Origin: Bacteroides ilei
Lineage (GTDB): Bacteria; Bacteroidota; Bacteroidia; Bacteroidales; Bacteroidaceae
Length of the DNA stretch: 64,000 nucleotides
Assembly (NCBI RefSeq): GCF_900128495.1
Contig: NZ_LT635801.1
Location: 321,997-385,996 of the forward strand
Direction of reading: 5' to 3'
Shown here: positions 56,147-64,000 of the stretch, piece by piece
Layout of the letters: every line of letters starts with the position of its first letter
Numbering within the stretch: the first letter of the stretch is position 1
The notes under the pieces: generated by a model
Told to the model about the DNA's origin: nothing
What the model saw: only the letters and a program-made list of their open reading frames with translations
Database searches by the model: none
Position numbers and translations under genes: made by a program

Positions 56147-58762
56147 TTACTCGGTCACGCTCCCTTCCGCTCTGACTTCGGCTAAACGTGGCATATCACT
56201 ACTTTCATTTGTAGTGAAAGAGAATCGGATAAAACGCATCTTCAATGGTTTTTCAAGTTCCAGACGGATATCCTGTTCATTGTCTGAAGCATTATATACA
56301 CCGATAGGGTACCATGTCTCTTTATCGTCGGATATTTCTATTTTAAAGTTACATATCACTTTTTCTGTGAATCGGGCCGTCACACAGTTTAGCATGAGTC
56401 CTCTCTCCGTATCCAATATCCAATAGGCAGACCGGTCATCTTCTGCAGGCATCCAATAACTGTTTTCATTTCCGTCGGCAGCCAGCCCCGGTGAATGTCC
56501 CTTTCGTGAACTTGATGCAAACGTCGGATTATTCAGACCATAAGTTTGTAATTCGTTATGCTCTGTATTTTTTACATAGCGTACATAAGGACGGTCAGTA
56601 ACCTCCTGGCTAACCCCTTTCTGATAGGGCTCTTCTCCAACAAAACCTAGGGTCAAGCGTGCCGGTGAGAGTCCTGGTGAAGAAGCCTCAATTATTGTAT
56701 TTCCGGCATAATAGGACCGAAAGGCAATAGCTGCCTTACCATCCAGTATACGGATATCGCTATCCGGACGGAAAGTGATGGATTTTCCTGTAGGAAATTC
56801 ACCCGGACCGGATATTACACGTAATGTCACTACCGGTGTATTGCTTAATTCCCGTCCGTCGGCATCCGCTACTACTACAATCAGTTGTGTGTCATCTGTT
56901 CCGTCTGTTGCAATATTATCCGTTTTCGAAGCTTTCAGTAGCAACCTGGAGGCTTTTCCTTCTTTTGGCCATTCAGGAGGTGCCACCTGGGTATATGCAT
57001 TCCGGTACCAATACCATGAACGTTTCGGTAAACGGAAATAATCCACAATACCCAATTTTGCCATATCACTGCCAAAGATGCTGCCATGATCGAAGCCGCA
57101 CCAGATAGCCTGTCCGCTCCGCCATGCACGCCCTTTCCAGCTGTCGTCACGTTCCAGGTCGCCCCAGCCGGGAATATATTGCCCCGGACGGTCTGATTTT
57201 GTACTTCCATATTCAGTGACGACCGACGGTACAGGAGGTTGTTGGAAATCCGGGATGTTGGCACCGTCACCGTTGTATCCGGCCACATCACCGATCAGGT
57301 CGATACGGTCTTCTCCCAACGGACGTTGTACTCCACCTACCCCTGCTTTGCGGGTGTTATCCAAGGAATGAGCTTTTTCTACCATCCGTTTCAGCAATTT
57401 TTTTACTCCTGGCATTGTCTGGCTGTCTGTGAAAAAAGGTTCGTTACACATACTCCATACGAAGACCGACGGATGATTGCGATGAATGCGTATCATTTCT
57501 TCCAGCTGGCGTAACACATTTGCCTCGAATGCCGCTGTATCGGCAACATTCGATGGATAAGCTCCAGCTGTCCATCCGCCGTCTTCTTTCGGCCCAGCCG
57601 TACTCCAGAAGGGCGTTTCAGACCAGAATAACATACCTTCACGGTCGCAAGCATCTGTAAAAGCTGGAGAATGTGGATAATGTGAGCCACGGATCATGTC
57701 AAAACCGGCTTCCTTCATCAGATGTACATCCCGGCGTGCCGCGGCATCGGTTACGGCATCCCCCCATCCGGCCTGGTCTTGATGCACATTTGCCCCTCTG
57801 AAATAGTAGTGTTTACCATTCAGGAAAAAACCTTTATCTGCAGTCCATTCAAACCAACGGAACCCGAACGTAATCTTTTCTGAATCCAGCAAATGTTTTC
57901 CGGCATACAGTTGGCTGACTAATGTATAAAGTGTAGGAGAAGCCGGCGACCAGAGTGCCGGAGAGGAGATTTCTGAAGTCTGTATTTCATAATCCAGACT
58001 TTTTCCTGCTTCGACGCATTCCGTTTTCGAACATTTTGTAACCGTTCTGCCTGACGAATCTTTAATTGTTATAGATAATGTATAGCGTCCTGTGTGGGCA
58101 CTGGTATTCTTCACACTGGCTTTTACTTTTACTGCAGACGATTTTCCGGCATTTTTTTCCAGAGTGGGAGTGGTAATGGCTGTACCGTACCAGTCTAAAT
58201 AAACCGGTTGTTTTTTCACTAAACGGACATTGCGGTAAATGCCTCCGCTGAACACATGCTCCCCACCTCGTGGAGCTACCGTAGCGTGCCAGAGATTGTT
58301 TACCCTGACTGCTATCACATTGTCTCCTTCTACAGCACATGGAGTAAAGTCTATGCTGAAACCTGTATATCCACCTGTGTGGCTCCCGGCTAACCGGCCG
58401 TTGACATAGATTTCCGCTTCTTGAAAAACACCGTCAAATTCCAGAAAAAGTCGTTTTGACAAATCTTCTTTTTCTAGTTTGAGGTGTCTCCGGTACCAAC
58501 CGTAGCCTACATAAAAATCTTTCGACATAAAATAGGGAATACTGAACGAATGGGGTAATCCTATAGGCTCCCAGTCTGTGTCGTTGTATTGTGGACGGGC
58601 AGCATCGGGGATATCTCCACGTTTATATTTCCATAAACGATTCAATAGGGTCGTTTCACGTCCCCTTTCCGAATTTTGTTCAGGTACTGTTGCACCCTGA
58701 ATATATAGGGGCAAACTCAATAATAAAAGGAATAGCAGTAATAACGTTTTATGTTTTTTCAT
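56147..58762 (-). CDS. GH2 family glycoside hydrolase with C-terminal discoidin-like domain
   Basis: The 871-residue secreted protein has a signal peptide (to about 23), a sugar-binding sandwich (about 40-185, GWYRRHLKLE, YVNGRLAGSHTGGYTGFS), an immunoglobulin-like domain, and the TIM barrel with acid/base Glu441 in WSMCNEPFF and nucleophile Glu517 in VVTEYGS. An added beta-sandwich (about 620-720) and an F5/8 type C (discoidin, CBM32-like) domain (about 740-868) follow. GH2 members in Bacteroides are mostly beta-galactosidases; glucuronidase or mannosidase activity cannot be excluded. It is followed on the same strand by nothing close, and the oxyR gene lies just upstream (14 bases). Confidence 0.9.
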   Translation of the reverse strand: MKKHKTLLLLFLLLLSLPLYIQGATVPEQNSERGRETTLLNRLWKYKRGDIPDAARPQYNDTDWEPIGLPHSFSIPYFMSKDFYVGYGWYRRHLKLEKEDLSKRLFLEFDGVFQEAEIYVNGRLAGSHTGGYTGFSIDFTPCAVEGDNVIAVRVNNLWHATVAPRGGEHVFSGGIYRNVRLVKKQPVYLDWYGTAITTPTLEKNAGKSSAVKVKASVKNTSAHTGRYTLSITIKDSSGRTVTKCSKTECVEAGKSLDYEIQTSEISSPALWSPASPTLYTLVSQLYAGKHLLDSEKITFGFRWFEWTADKGFFLNGKHYYFRGANVHQDQAGWGDAVTDAAARRDVHLMKEAGFDMIRGSHYPHSPAFTDACDREGMLFWSETPFWSTAGPKEDGGWTAGAYPSNVADTAAFEANVLRQLEEMIRIHRNHPSVFVWSMCNEPFFTDSQTMPGVKKLLKRMVEKAHSLDNTRKAGVGGVQRPLGEDRIDLIGDVAGYNGDGANIPDFQQPPVPSVVTEYGSTKSDRPGQYIPGWGDLERDDSWKGRAWRSGQAIWCGFDHGSIFGSDMAKLGIVDYFRLPKRSWYWYRNAYTQVAPPEWPKEGKASRLLLKASKTDNIATDGTDDTQLIVVVADADGRELSNTPVVTLRVISGPGEFPTGKSITFRPDSDIRILDGKAAIAFRSYYAGNTIIEASSPGLSPARLTLGFVGEEPYQKGVSQEVTDRPYVRYVKNTEHNELQTYGLNNPTFASSSRKGHSPGLAADGNENSYWMPAEDDRSAYWILDTERGLMLNCVTARFTEKVICNFKIEISDDKETWYPIGVYNASDNEQDIRLELEKPLKMRFIRFSFTTNESSDMPRLAEVRAEGSVTE

Positions 58763-58776
58763 AATAAAAAATTTGG

Positions 58777-59706
58777 TTATCTTAATCTTATGGTCCGTTT
58801 CCCGATCCCTTCATTCATCATGTGTGCCGGAATGATTGTTTTCAAAGTATCTATTACGGCGTTTAGCATCCGTTCCCTTACGAAGTCCTCCTTTATTATT
58901 ATGGACACATTGCGTTGGGCAGGAGGGATTATATTCAGGTATGCAATGTTTTGCTTCTGTTGTTCCGACAGAAAATTGATGTGTAGCTCAGGAATAATGG
59001 TATATCCTCCGTTGTGATCAACGATCCTGACTAATGTTTCTATACTTCCGGCTTCGTATATGCGCTTCCCTTTATTTGTATTCTTACAAAAGTTTTGTTC
59101 TCCGTTAGGGATGCAATGTCCTTCTTTCAGAATCCACATATGTTCGGCTGGCAGTTTGCCGCTGGCAATAATGTCTCTTGCCTTGCTGCATGTATCCGAG
59201 AAGTAGGCAACAAATTTCTCTACATATAAGGGAATTTCAAGTAGGTGGGTCATATCTTCGGGTAGTGTTGTTATAGCCATGTCGAGATTTCCATATTTTA
59301 AATCTTGTAACAAGGCTTTCTTTTCTTTTTCATCTATAGACAAGTTTACGTTCGGATACGTATTACTGAAATGAAAGATAAAATCCGGAATGATATAGGG
59401 GGCGATGGTTGGTAGGATTCCGATACGGAGGTTGCCGCTCATACTGTCCGTCTCATCCGCTACGATTTCTTTGATTCGTTGTGTTTCATTAAGGGCTATT
59501 TGTGCCTGTCGGATGATTTTTTCACCGATTCCTGTCGGCGTGATGTTTTTTCTCTCCCGGTTGAATATCTTTATATCCAGTTCTTCCTCTAATTTCTGGA
59601 TCATAGCGCTGAGAGTAGGTTGTGTTACACCACAAGCTTCTGCCGCCAATACAAAATGCCGGTATTTGTCTAAGGCTACAATATATTCCATTTGTTGTAG
59701 TGTCAT
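58777..59706 (-). CDS. oxyR: hydrogen peroxide-sensing regulator OxyR
   Basis: The 309-residue LysR-type protein has an N-terminal HTH (ACGVTQPTLSAMIQKLEEEL, about 24-43) and an effector domain with the peroxide-sensing cysteine pair in EGHCIPNGEQNFC: Cys198 and Cys207, spaced exactly as E. coli Cys199/Cys208. This strongly supports OxyR over other LysR proteins. In Bacteroides OxyR induces catalase, peroxidases and thioredoxin genes in response to H2O2. It is divergent from a membrane protein/thioredoxin pair at 59806, with back-to-back promoters, so those genes are probable targets. A -7 box is at 59729-59736. Confidence 0.94.
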   Translation of the reverse strand: MTLQQMEYIVALDKYRHFVLAAEACGVTQPTLSAMIQKLEEELDIKIFNRERKNITPTGIGEKIIRQAQIALNETQRIKEIVADETDSMSGNLRIGILPTIAPYIIPDFIFHFSNTYPNVNLSIDEKEKKALLQDLKYGNLDMAITTLPEDMTHLLEIPLYVEKFVAYFSDTCSKARDIIASGKLPAEHMWILKEGHCIPNGEQNFCKNTNKGKRIYEAGSIETLVRIVDHNGGYTIIPELHINFLSEQQKQNIAYLNIIPPAQRNVSIIIKEDFVRERMLNAVIDTLKTIIPAHMMNEGIGKRTIRLR

Positions 59707-59728
59707 ATGTCGATAGGTTTTATCTATA

Positions 59729-59736
59729 CAAAGATA
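59729..59736 (-). promoter_or_regulatory. -7 box for oxyR
   Basis: Minus-strand TATCTTTG, 23 bases upstream of the oxyR start, within the shared 99-base divergent region. Confidence 0.5.
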
Positions 59737-59747
59737 GAAAAAAGCTG

Positions 59748-59778
59748 TTGTCTTTTATCAGCCGGTAGAATAATTTTG
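59748..59778 (+). promoter_or_regulatory. promoter of membrane protein-trxA pair
   Basis: TTG at 59748-59750 and TAATTTTG at 59771-59778 are 20 bases apart. This promoter faces away from oxyR and is a natural place for OxyR control. Confidence 0.6.
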
Positions 59779-59805
59779 CAATATAAATTAATAGAAGAAA
59801 ATAAT

Positions 59806-60054
59806 ATGAACAGGATTTTAGGAAAATGGGATGTGGCAAGATGGCTGAGATTGTTGGCCGGAACAGGTTTTGCGGTTTACGGATTGTATATAACTGATTA
59901 TTATATCGTCTTTTTAGGTATCCTCTTGCTGTTGATGGCAGTCTTGAATTGGTCGTGTTGTGCGGCAGGAGGTTGCAGTACATCTTCTGGAAAGAAAGTA
60001 TTATATAAAGATTATATAAAGCCATATAAAGTTGAAAAAAGTAATAACGTTTAA
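59806..60054 (+). CDS. small membrane protein (DUF2892/YgaP-TM-like)
   Basis: From the ATG at 59806 (MNRILGKWDVARWLRLLAGT) the product has 82 residues; the longer frame from 59707 crosses the promoter. It has two hydrophobic helices (about 14-30 and 33-47) followed by a cysteine cluster, WSCCAAGGCS. The layout resembles the inner-membrane domain found with rhodanese-type YgaP proteins. It is 11 bases before trxA, so the pair is likely cotranscribed and involved in thiol redox traffic at the membrane. The role of the CC..C cluster is unknown. Confidence 0.78.
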   Translation: MNRILGKWDVARWLRLLAGTGFAVYGLYITDYYIVFLGILLLLMAVLNWSCCAAGGCSTSSGKKVLYKDYIKPYKVEKSNNV

Positions 60055-60065
60055 ATAGGAATTTT

Positions 60066-60428
60066 ATGAAAGCAAGAAATTTGACAAAAGCTGAGTTCGT
60101 TAAAAATGTGGCAGATTATGAAAATAATCCGACTGAATGGAAGTTCTTGGGAACTCGTCCGGCAATCATTGATTTTTATGCAACATGGTGCGGCCCTTGT
60201 AAGATGCTTGCTCCGGTACTCGATGAAATAGCAGGAGAATACGAAGGTAAGATAGATGTTTATAAAGTGAATGTTGAGGAGGAAGAGGAACTTGCAGCAG
60301 TTTTCGGTATCAGAAGTGTACCTTCCCTGCTGTTTGTCCCGATGGTTGGAGCACCGCAAATGGCCCAGGGGGCTTTACCGAAAAAGGCTTTGGATGAGGC
60401 TGTAAGAAATGTATTGTTGAATGAGTAA
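60066..60428 (+). CDS. trxA: thioredoxin
   Basis: The 120-residue protein has a thioredoxin fold with the active site YATWCGPCKML (Cys42, Cys45), the buried acidic strand AIIDFYA and the cis-Pro in IRSVPSLLFV. It reduces protein disulfides in the cytoplasm using thioredoxin reductase. Divergent oxyR and the upstream membrane protein make it part of a peroxide-response cluster. In B. fragilis several thioredoxins exist and some are OxyR-controlled, so paralogs elsewhere are expected. Confidence 0.94.
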   Translation: MKARNLTKAEFVKNVADYENNPTEWKFLGTRPAIIDFYATWCGPCKMLAPVLDEIAGEYEGKIDVYKVNVEEEEELAAVFGIRSVPSLLFVPMVGAPQMAQGALPKKALDEAVRNVLLNE

Positions 60429-60494
60429 TGATTGGATTACAATAAGATAGGCAATTTGCTGGATATCAGTAGGGCATTGGTGTGCGTGGATTAA

Positions 60495-60707
60495 CTGAAT
60501 TTTTATTTGGGCATTCTGTTTGCTTCGTGCTGGATTACTTGGTTTTTGTTTGAAAGTTATCCGAAAGTTGGAGGCGAAATGATATGTTATGGATGAAATT
60601 TAGGTTTCGTATTGGGAGCTGTCGGAGGTATTTTACATTGCACTCGTGTCCGGCGTAAAGCAAAGGAGGCTATTCATGACATCGAAGAATATATCAAGGG
60701 CAATTAA
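60495..60707 (+). pseudogene. remnant of a small membrane protein gene with in-frame TGA
   Basis: One reading frame (first base 60495) gives a membrane-protein-like sequence: YLGILFASCWITWFLFES, then YPKVGGEMICYG, an in-frame TGA at 60594-60596, and LGFVLGAVGGILHCTRVRRK followed by AKEAIHDIEEYIKGN and a TAA at 60705. Two helices, a basic stop-transfer and an acidic tail read as one coherent protein interrupted by a single stop. There is no ATG at the start either; a TAA lies just upstream. It is probably a decayed gene formerly in the oxyR/trxA neighbourhood. Families are not recognised. Confidence 0.5.
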
Positions 60708-60803
60708 GTAGTTGCTTCTCTTAATTATTTTTTCCGGTTCTATATTCTTGTTTTCCCCAGTTGGATTTTATTCCGGCTAGGGTATTTTTTACGTTTATTT
60801 TTT

Positions 60804-61547
60804 TTAATCCAATCCCATATGCAACTGAATACCCACAGAAACGCTGAGATCATTTGCCCATGAGCGGGAGTTTACGGTTTCTGTCACAGAAGGCAGATCG
60901 GGTTCTGCGACGGTATAGGTTGCTTTACAAGGTTGTAGCGGACAGCGATAACTGATGTCTAAGATAAAACTGCACAGATTGGAGGTACGGTAACCTGCCG
61001 CTATTCCGGGGTTGAGGAATGTAGACGAACGGCTTATTTCAAGTTTGTATGTTGTTTCTTCGATGGTTTGAGTCTTTTCAGAGCCTCCGGCACTCATGCG
61101 TCCTATACCGACTCTTGGCATCAACTGCCATTTGCCCATTTCTGCCGTATAACCGATGCCTATACTTGCGGAAGGTTTTATTCTGCTCAATCCGGGAAAT
61201 AATTTATCACCTAAGGCTTGAGCGATGTTGGTCGCCAAATCGTCGGTCTGGATTTTGAAAAAACTCAGTCCGATATCCAGATAAGCATTCCAGTGGCGTG
61301 CGAATCCTACGGACATCCGCCAGTCGAATTGGGTAGCAACATCTGCACGTGAGCCGAAATATTCCGGATGTTCTCTTCCGCCGGTATTGAAATTGGGGCC
61401 GATGGAAAACGATATGAGGAATGGATGCCGTATAGATGTTATTTTTTGAATTCCCTTTTGCGACGAGGAGGAGGTCTCGTTTTGTGCAGCCAACGGCAGT
61501 ATGCCGATGATAAGCAGAATAATCACTGCAAGCTTTTGTTTTTTCAT
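60804..61547 (-). CDS. outer-membrane beta-barrel protein
   Basis: The 247-residue protein has a signal peptide (MKKQKLAVIILLIIGILPLAAQ) and a mature part of alternating polar/aromatic strands, as in PorT/OmpX-like small barrels: FLISFSIGPNFNTGG, FDWRMSVGFARHWNAYLDIGLSF, LMPRVGIGRMSAGG, and a terminal LSVSVGIQLHMGLD. The last residue is not the usual aromatic. No enzymatic motif is seen. It stands alone; its -7 box lies at 61631-61638 on the same strand. Confidence 0.78.
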   Translation of the reverse strand: MKKQKLAVIILLIIGILPLAAQNETSSSSQKGIQKITSIRHPFLISFSIGPNFNTGGREHPEYFGSRADVATQFDWRMSVGFARHWNAYLDIGLSFFKIQTDDLATNIAQALGDKLFPGLSRIKPSASIGIGYTAEMGKWQLMPRVGIGRMSAGGSEKTQTIEETTYKLEISRSSTFLNPGIAAGYRTSNLCSFILDISYRCPLQPCKATYTVAEPDLPSVTETVNSRSWANDLSVSVGIQLHMGLD

Positions 61548-61630
61548 AGATGGGAAAAAAGGTTAAGAGATGATTAAATATAACGTTGGTTTCTTTGATT
61601 TTATAGGAATGTTTTTTTACTATCTAAGCA

Positions 61631-61638
61631 CAAATATA
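61631..61638 (-). promoter_or_regulatory. -7 box for beta-barrel gene
   Basis: Minus-strand TATATTTG, 84 bases before the start codon. Confidence 0.4.
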
Positions 61639-62100
61639 GCTATATATTGGATAATCAGATGATTTACCTGTTAAATTTTTAATAATAAGTAATTGCTTGT
61701 AAAATAAGTTTGTTTGATTATTTTATTTAGAATGAGGTTTTGGGGAAGGTACCGAATAATAGAAAATTTAGAAAAATGCACCTTCCTTTTTAGGAAGAAT
61801 ATAACAATTGGAATCAAGGGATGTTAGAATACACCGTTATTGCTTTTTGTGAAGGGCGTGAAGGGCAAAAAAACATGAATAATGTCTATAAAATAAAGAT
61901 ATAAGGCTTTGGAGCGGGAAAGGTCGGCGTATCTGATTTTTTTCGATGTTTTCTATCGGCTCTTTTGTTGTCTTGCATAAGCTGAAATATATAAGTGGAT
62001 AAATTGGTTTTGTTGAAGAAAGAGAAAAGATTCTTGTTTGTTTAATTAAACTTCATTTTCTTTGCTTCAGAAAATGTTATATTAATATATGGGAAGGATA

Positions 62101-62108
62101 TAACTTTG
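62101..62108 (+). promoter_or_regulatory. -7 box for GH31 gene
   Basis: TAACTTTG, full consensus match, 78 bases before the chosen ATG; no TTTG at the proper distance upstream, as in many activator-dependent PUL promoters. Confidence 0.45.
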
Positions 62109-62185
62109 TTTGTCTTATTGTTTTATGAGTGAGCATACTCGCCAAGCCGTGTATTGATGTTTAACTTTAAACATAGGTTATGATT

Positions 62186-64000
62186 ATGAAAAACATTTCT
62201 TACTGTTTGCTGGCAGGACTTATTTTGGGTTCCTGCTCCGGAAAGGTTTATGAACAGACAGATAATGGCGTAATTGTGAAGGTACAGCAAAAAGGAGAGC
62301 AGAATGCTCGTCTGGTCCGCTTTCAGGTTATGGGGGATAAGTTGATTCATGTGTCGGCCACTCCCGACAATAAGTTTGCCGATCCGAAAAGTCTGGTTAT
62401 TGTTCCTCTGGAAAAACAAACTCCGTTTACGGTATCGCAACAGGGAGATACCATCACTGTTTCTACAAAGGAAGTCAAGGCTTCTGTCTTGAGTTCTATC
62501 GGCGAAGTGTGGTTTACAGATGAGAATGGGAAGATGATTCTTCAGGAAAATAAAGGTGGAGGAAAAACATTTACTCCTATCGAAGTAGAGGGTACAAAAG
62601 GATATTCTATCCGTCAGGTATTCGAGTCTCCAGATGATGAGGCTTTTTATGGATTGGGACAGCATCAGTCGGAAGAGTTCAATTATAAGGGAAAGAACGA
62701 AGAGCTTTTCCAGTATAATACAAAGGTTTCTGTTCCTTTTATCGTATCCAACAAAAATTATGGTGTTCTGCTTGACAGTTATTCGCTCTGCCGTTTCGGT
62801 AATCCGAATGATTACTCTCAGCTTGGAAAAGTCTTTAAGCTTTACGATAAGGATGGCAAGGAAGGTGCGCTGACCGGTACGTATGTACCCAGTGAAAAGT
62901 CAGGAGCAGAAACATTGGTGCGCCGGGAAGATTCACTTTATTTTGAACATTTGAAACGAGAGGATTTGTCGAAGGTGGTAAATCTGCCGGAAAACTTCCC
63001 GTTCATGGGAGCGAAAGTGACTTATGAGGGAATGATTGAACCTTCGCTGACAGGTGAGTTTAAGTTTATCTTGTATTATGCGGGGTATACAAAGGTATAT
63101 ATCAATGATGAGTTGGTTGTTCCGGAACGTTGGCGTACGGCGTGGAATCCGAACAGCTATAAGTTTGCGGTTAATCTGGAAGCCGGGAAGAAAGTGCCTA
63201 TCAAAGTAGAATGGGAACCCGATGGAGCTGTTTCTTATTCAGGCCTGCGTGTATTGAGTCCGGTAGATCCGAAAGAACAGGGTAAGCAGTCGTGGTGGAG
63301 CGAAATGACCAAACAACTTGATTATTATTTTATTGCCGGCGATGATATGGATGATGTAATCAGCGGTTATCGTACGTTGACCGGAAAAGCACCTATCATG
63401 CCTAAGTGGGCTATGGGATTCTGGCAAAGCCGTGAGAAGTATAATACTTCGGATGAAATGTTGGGTGCCCTGAAAGGGTTCCGTGACCGGAAGATTCCTA
63501 TTGATAATATTGTTCTTGACTGGAACCATTGGCCGGAAGATGCATGGGGAAGCCATGAATTCGATAAGAAACGCTTCCCTGATCCGAAAGCAATGGTCGA
63601 CTCCATTCATGCCATGCATGGTAGGATGATGATTTCCGTTTGGCCGAAGTTCTATGTTACAACCGAGCATTACAAAGAGTTTGATAAGAACGGATGGATT
63701 TATCAGCAGTCTGTCAAGGATAGTCTGAAGGACTGGGTAGGTCCGGGTTATCATTATGGTTTTTACGACGCTTACGATGCCGATGCACGCAAGCTGTTCT
63801 GGAAGCAGATGTATGATCATTATTATCCGTTAGGTATTGATGCCTGGTGGATGGATGCCAGCGAACCAAATATTCGTGATTGTACTGACATGCAGTATCG
63901 CAAGGACTTGTGTGGACCTACGGCTTTAGGACCTTCGACCGAATACTTCAATGCGTATGCCCTGATGAATGCGGAAGCTATTTATGATGGTCAGCGCGGA
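62186..64000 (+). CDS. GH31 alpha-xylosidase/alpha-glucosidase with PA14-like insert, partial
   Basis: The gene runs off the right edge; 605 residues are visible. The start at 62186 (or the ATG two codons earlier) gives a lipoprotein signal with GLILGSCSG (Cys at about 14). An N-terminal sandwich (FYGLGQHQSEEFNYKGKNEE) is interrupted by a PA14-like domain (about 255-365, VTYEGMIEPSLTGEFKFILY, then YYAGYTKVYINDELVV). The GH31 barrel follows, with PKWAMGFWQSREKYNTSDEM and the nucleophile Asp557 in WWMDASEPN. The PA14 insert and residues match the xyloglucan alpha-xylosidases of Bacteroides (BoGH31A type), so release of xylose from xyloglucan is the best guess. The rest of its locus should lie to the right. 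Confidence 0.88.
   Translation, partial: MKNISYCLLAGLILGSCSGKVYEQTDNGVIVKVQQKGEQNARLVRFQVMGDKLIHVSATPDNKFADPKSLVIVPLEKQTPFTVSQQGDTITVSTKEVKASVLSSIGEVWFTDENGKMILQENKGGGKTFTPIEVEGTKGYSIRQVFESPDDEAFYGLGQHQSEEFNYKGKNEELFQYNTKVSVPFIVSNKNYGVLLDSYSLCRFGNPNDYSQLGKVFKLYDKDGKEGALTGTYVPSEKSGAETLVRREDSLYFEHLKREDLSKVVNLPENFPFMGAKVTYEGMIEPSLTGEFKFILYYAGYTKVYINDELVVPERWRTAWNPNSYKFAVNLEAGKKVPIKVEWEPDGAVSYSGLRVLSPVDPKEQGKQSWWSEMTKQLDYYFIAGDDMDDVISGYRTLTGKAPIMPKWAMGFWQSREKYNTSDEMLGALKGFRDRKIPIDNIVLDWNHWPEDAWGSHEFDKKRFPDPKAMVDSIHAMHGRMMISVWPKFYVTTEHYKEFDKNGWIYQQSVKDSLKDWVGPGYHYGFYDAYDADARKLFWKQMYDHYYPLGIDAWWMDASEPNIRDCTDMQYRKDLCGPTALGPSTEYFNAYALMNAEAIYDGQRG

Larger units (their letters stand above)
61548..62185. 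other. long AT-rich intergenic region
   Basis: About 640 bases between two divergent genes. It holds the -7 boxes of both neighbours, a small CTTCC/GGAAG hairpin near 61780, the palindrome GTTTAATTAAAC near 62038 and a short direct repeat GAAGGGCGTGAAGGGC near 61855. I see no coding sequence. The length suggests regulation of the glycosidase gene at 62186. Confidence 0.5.

Noticed and set aside
60594..60596. selenocysteine-type recoding at the TGA
   Set aside because: No start codon, no recognised SECIS hairpin after the TGA and no selenoprotein family match; a pseudogene is simpler.

Overview
The window is about 64 kb of chromosome from a member of the Bacteroidales, most like Bacteroides or Phocaeicola. 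The evidence is a SusC/SusD pair, lineage-typical families (DUF4290, DUF4292, a DUF4250-like protein), a glycine-lipid acyltransferase pair, A-rich leaders instead of Shine-Dalgarno sites, and many TAnnTTTG -7 promoter boxes. No species is assigned.

Layout. 0-9.7 kb: end of a glsA/glsB-like glycine-lipid operon; divergent dgt and dut; a translationally coupled TPR lipoprotein / DUF4292 lipoprotein / EnvC-like operon; a DsbD-type reductase; a small DUF4250-like gene. 9.8-18.1 kb: purB, a pseudouridine synthase with an Arg/Asn/Gly-rich tail, asnS, a small secreted protein, then rplM-rpsI-rpsB-tsf with long leaders and palindromic repeats. 18.1-22.1 kb: an eIF1/SUI1-like factor, rex, a FAH-family hydrolase, ispF, menA and a lipoprotein phosphoesterase.

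22.2-32.8 kb is a polysaccharide utilization locus: susC, susD, an 850-residue beta-helix-like secreted protein, a KdgF-like cupin lipoprotein on the opposite strand, and a PL10-type pectate lyase. The enzymes point to pectin (homogalacturonan). No dedicated regulator is visible. The susCD part is AT-richer than its flanks.

32.8-48.8 kb returns to core genes: a large zinc metalloprotease, the nadD / small membrane protein / gmk / yicC operon, tsaB, DUF4290, murA (with Asp in place of the fosfomycin-target Cys), rimM, an M23 peptidase, dxr, rseP, a DPP-IV-like peptidase, and a LysR regulator divergent from a periplasmic beta-propeller gene.

48.9-51.0 kb looks like a small integrated element. 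It has a tyrosine recombinase and two overlapping small genes with strong AAAGGAGG ribosome binding sites, next to tRNA-Trp. 51.1-55.8 kb holds a uracil-DNA-glycosylase-like gene, an unknown gene, and an operon of L-cysteine desulfidase, AlbA_2 protein and AGCS transporter. tRNA-Ser follows. 56.1-64 kb carries a GH2 enzyme with a discoidin-like tail, oxyR divergent from a membrane protein plus thioredoxin pair, a likely pseudogene, a beta-barrel protein, and the start of a GH31 enzyme with a PA14-like insert that runs off the window.

All calls come from reading the sequence and remembered family motifs. No database search was run.
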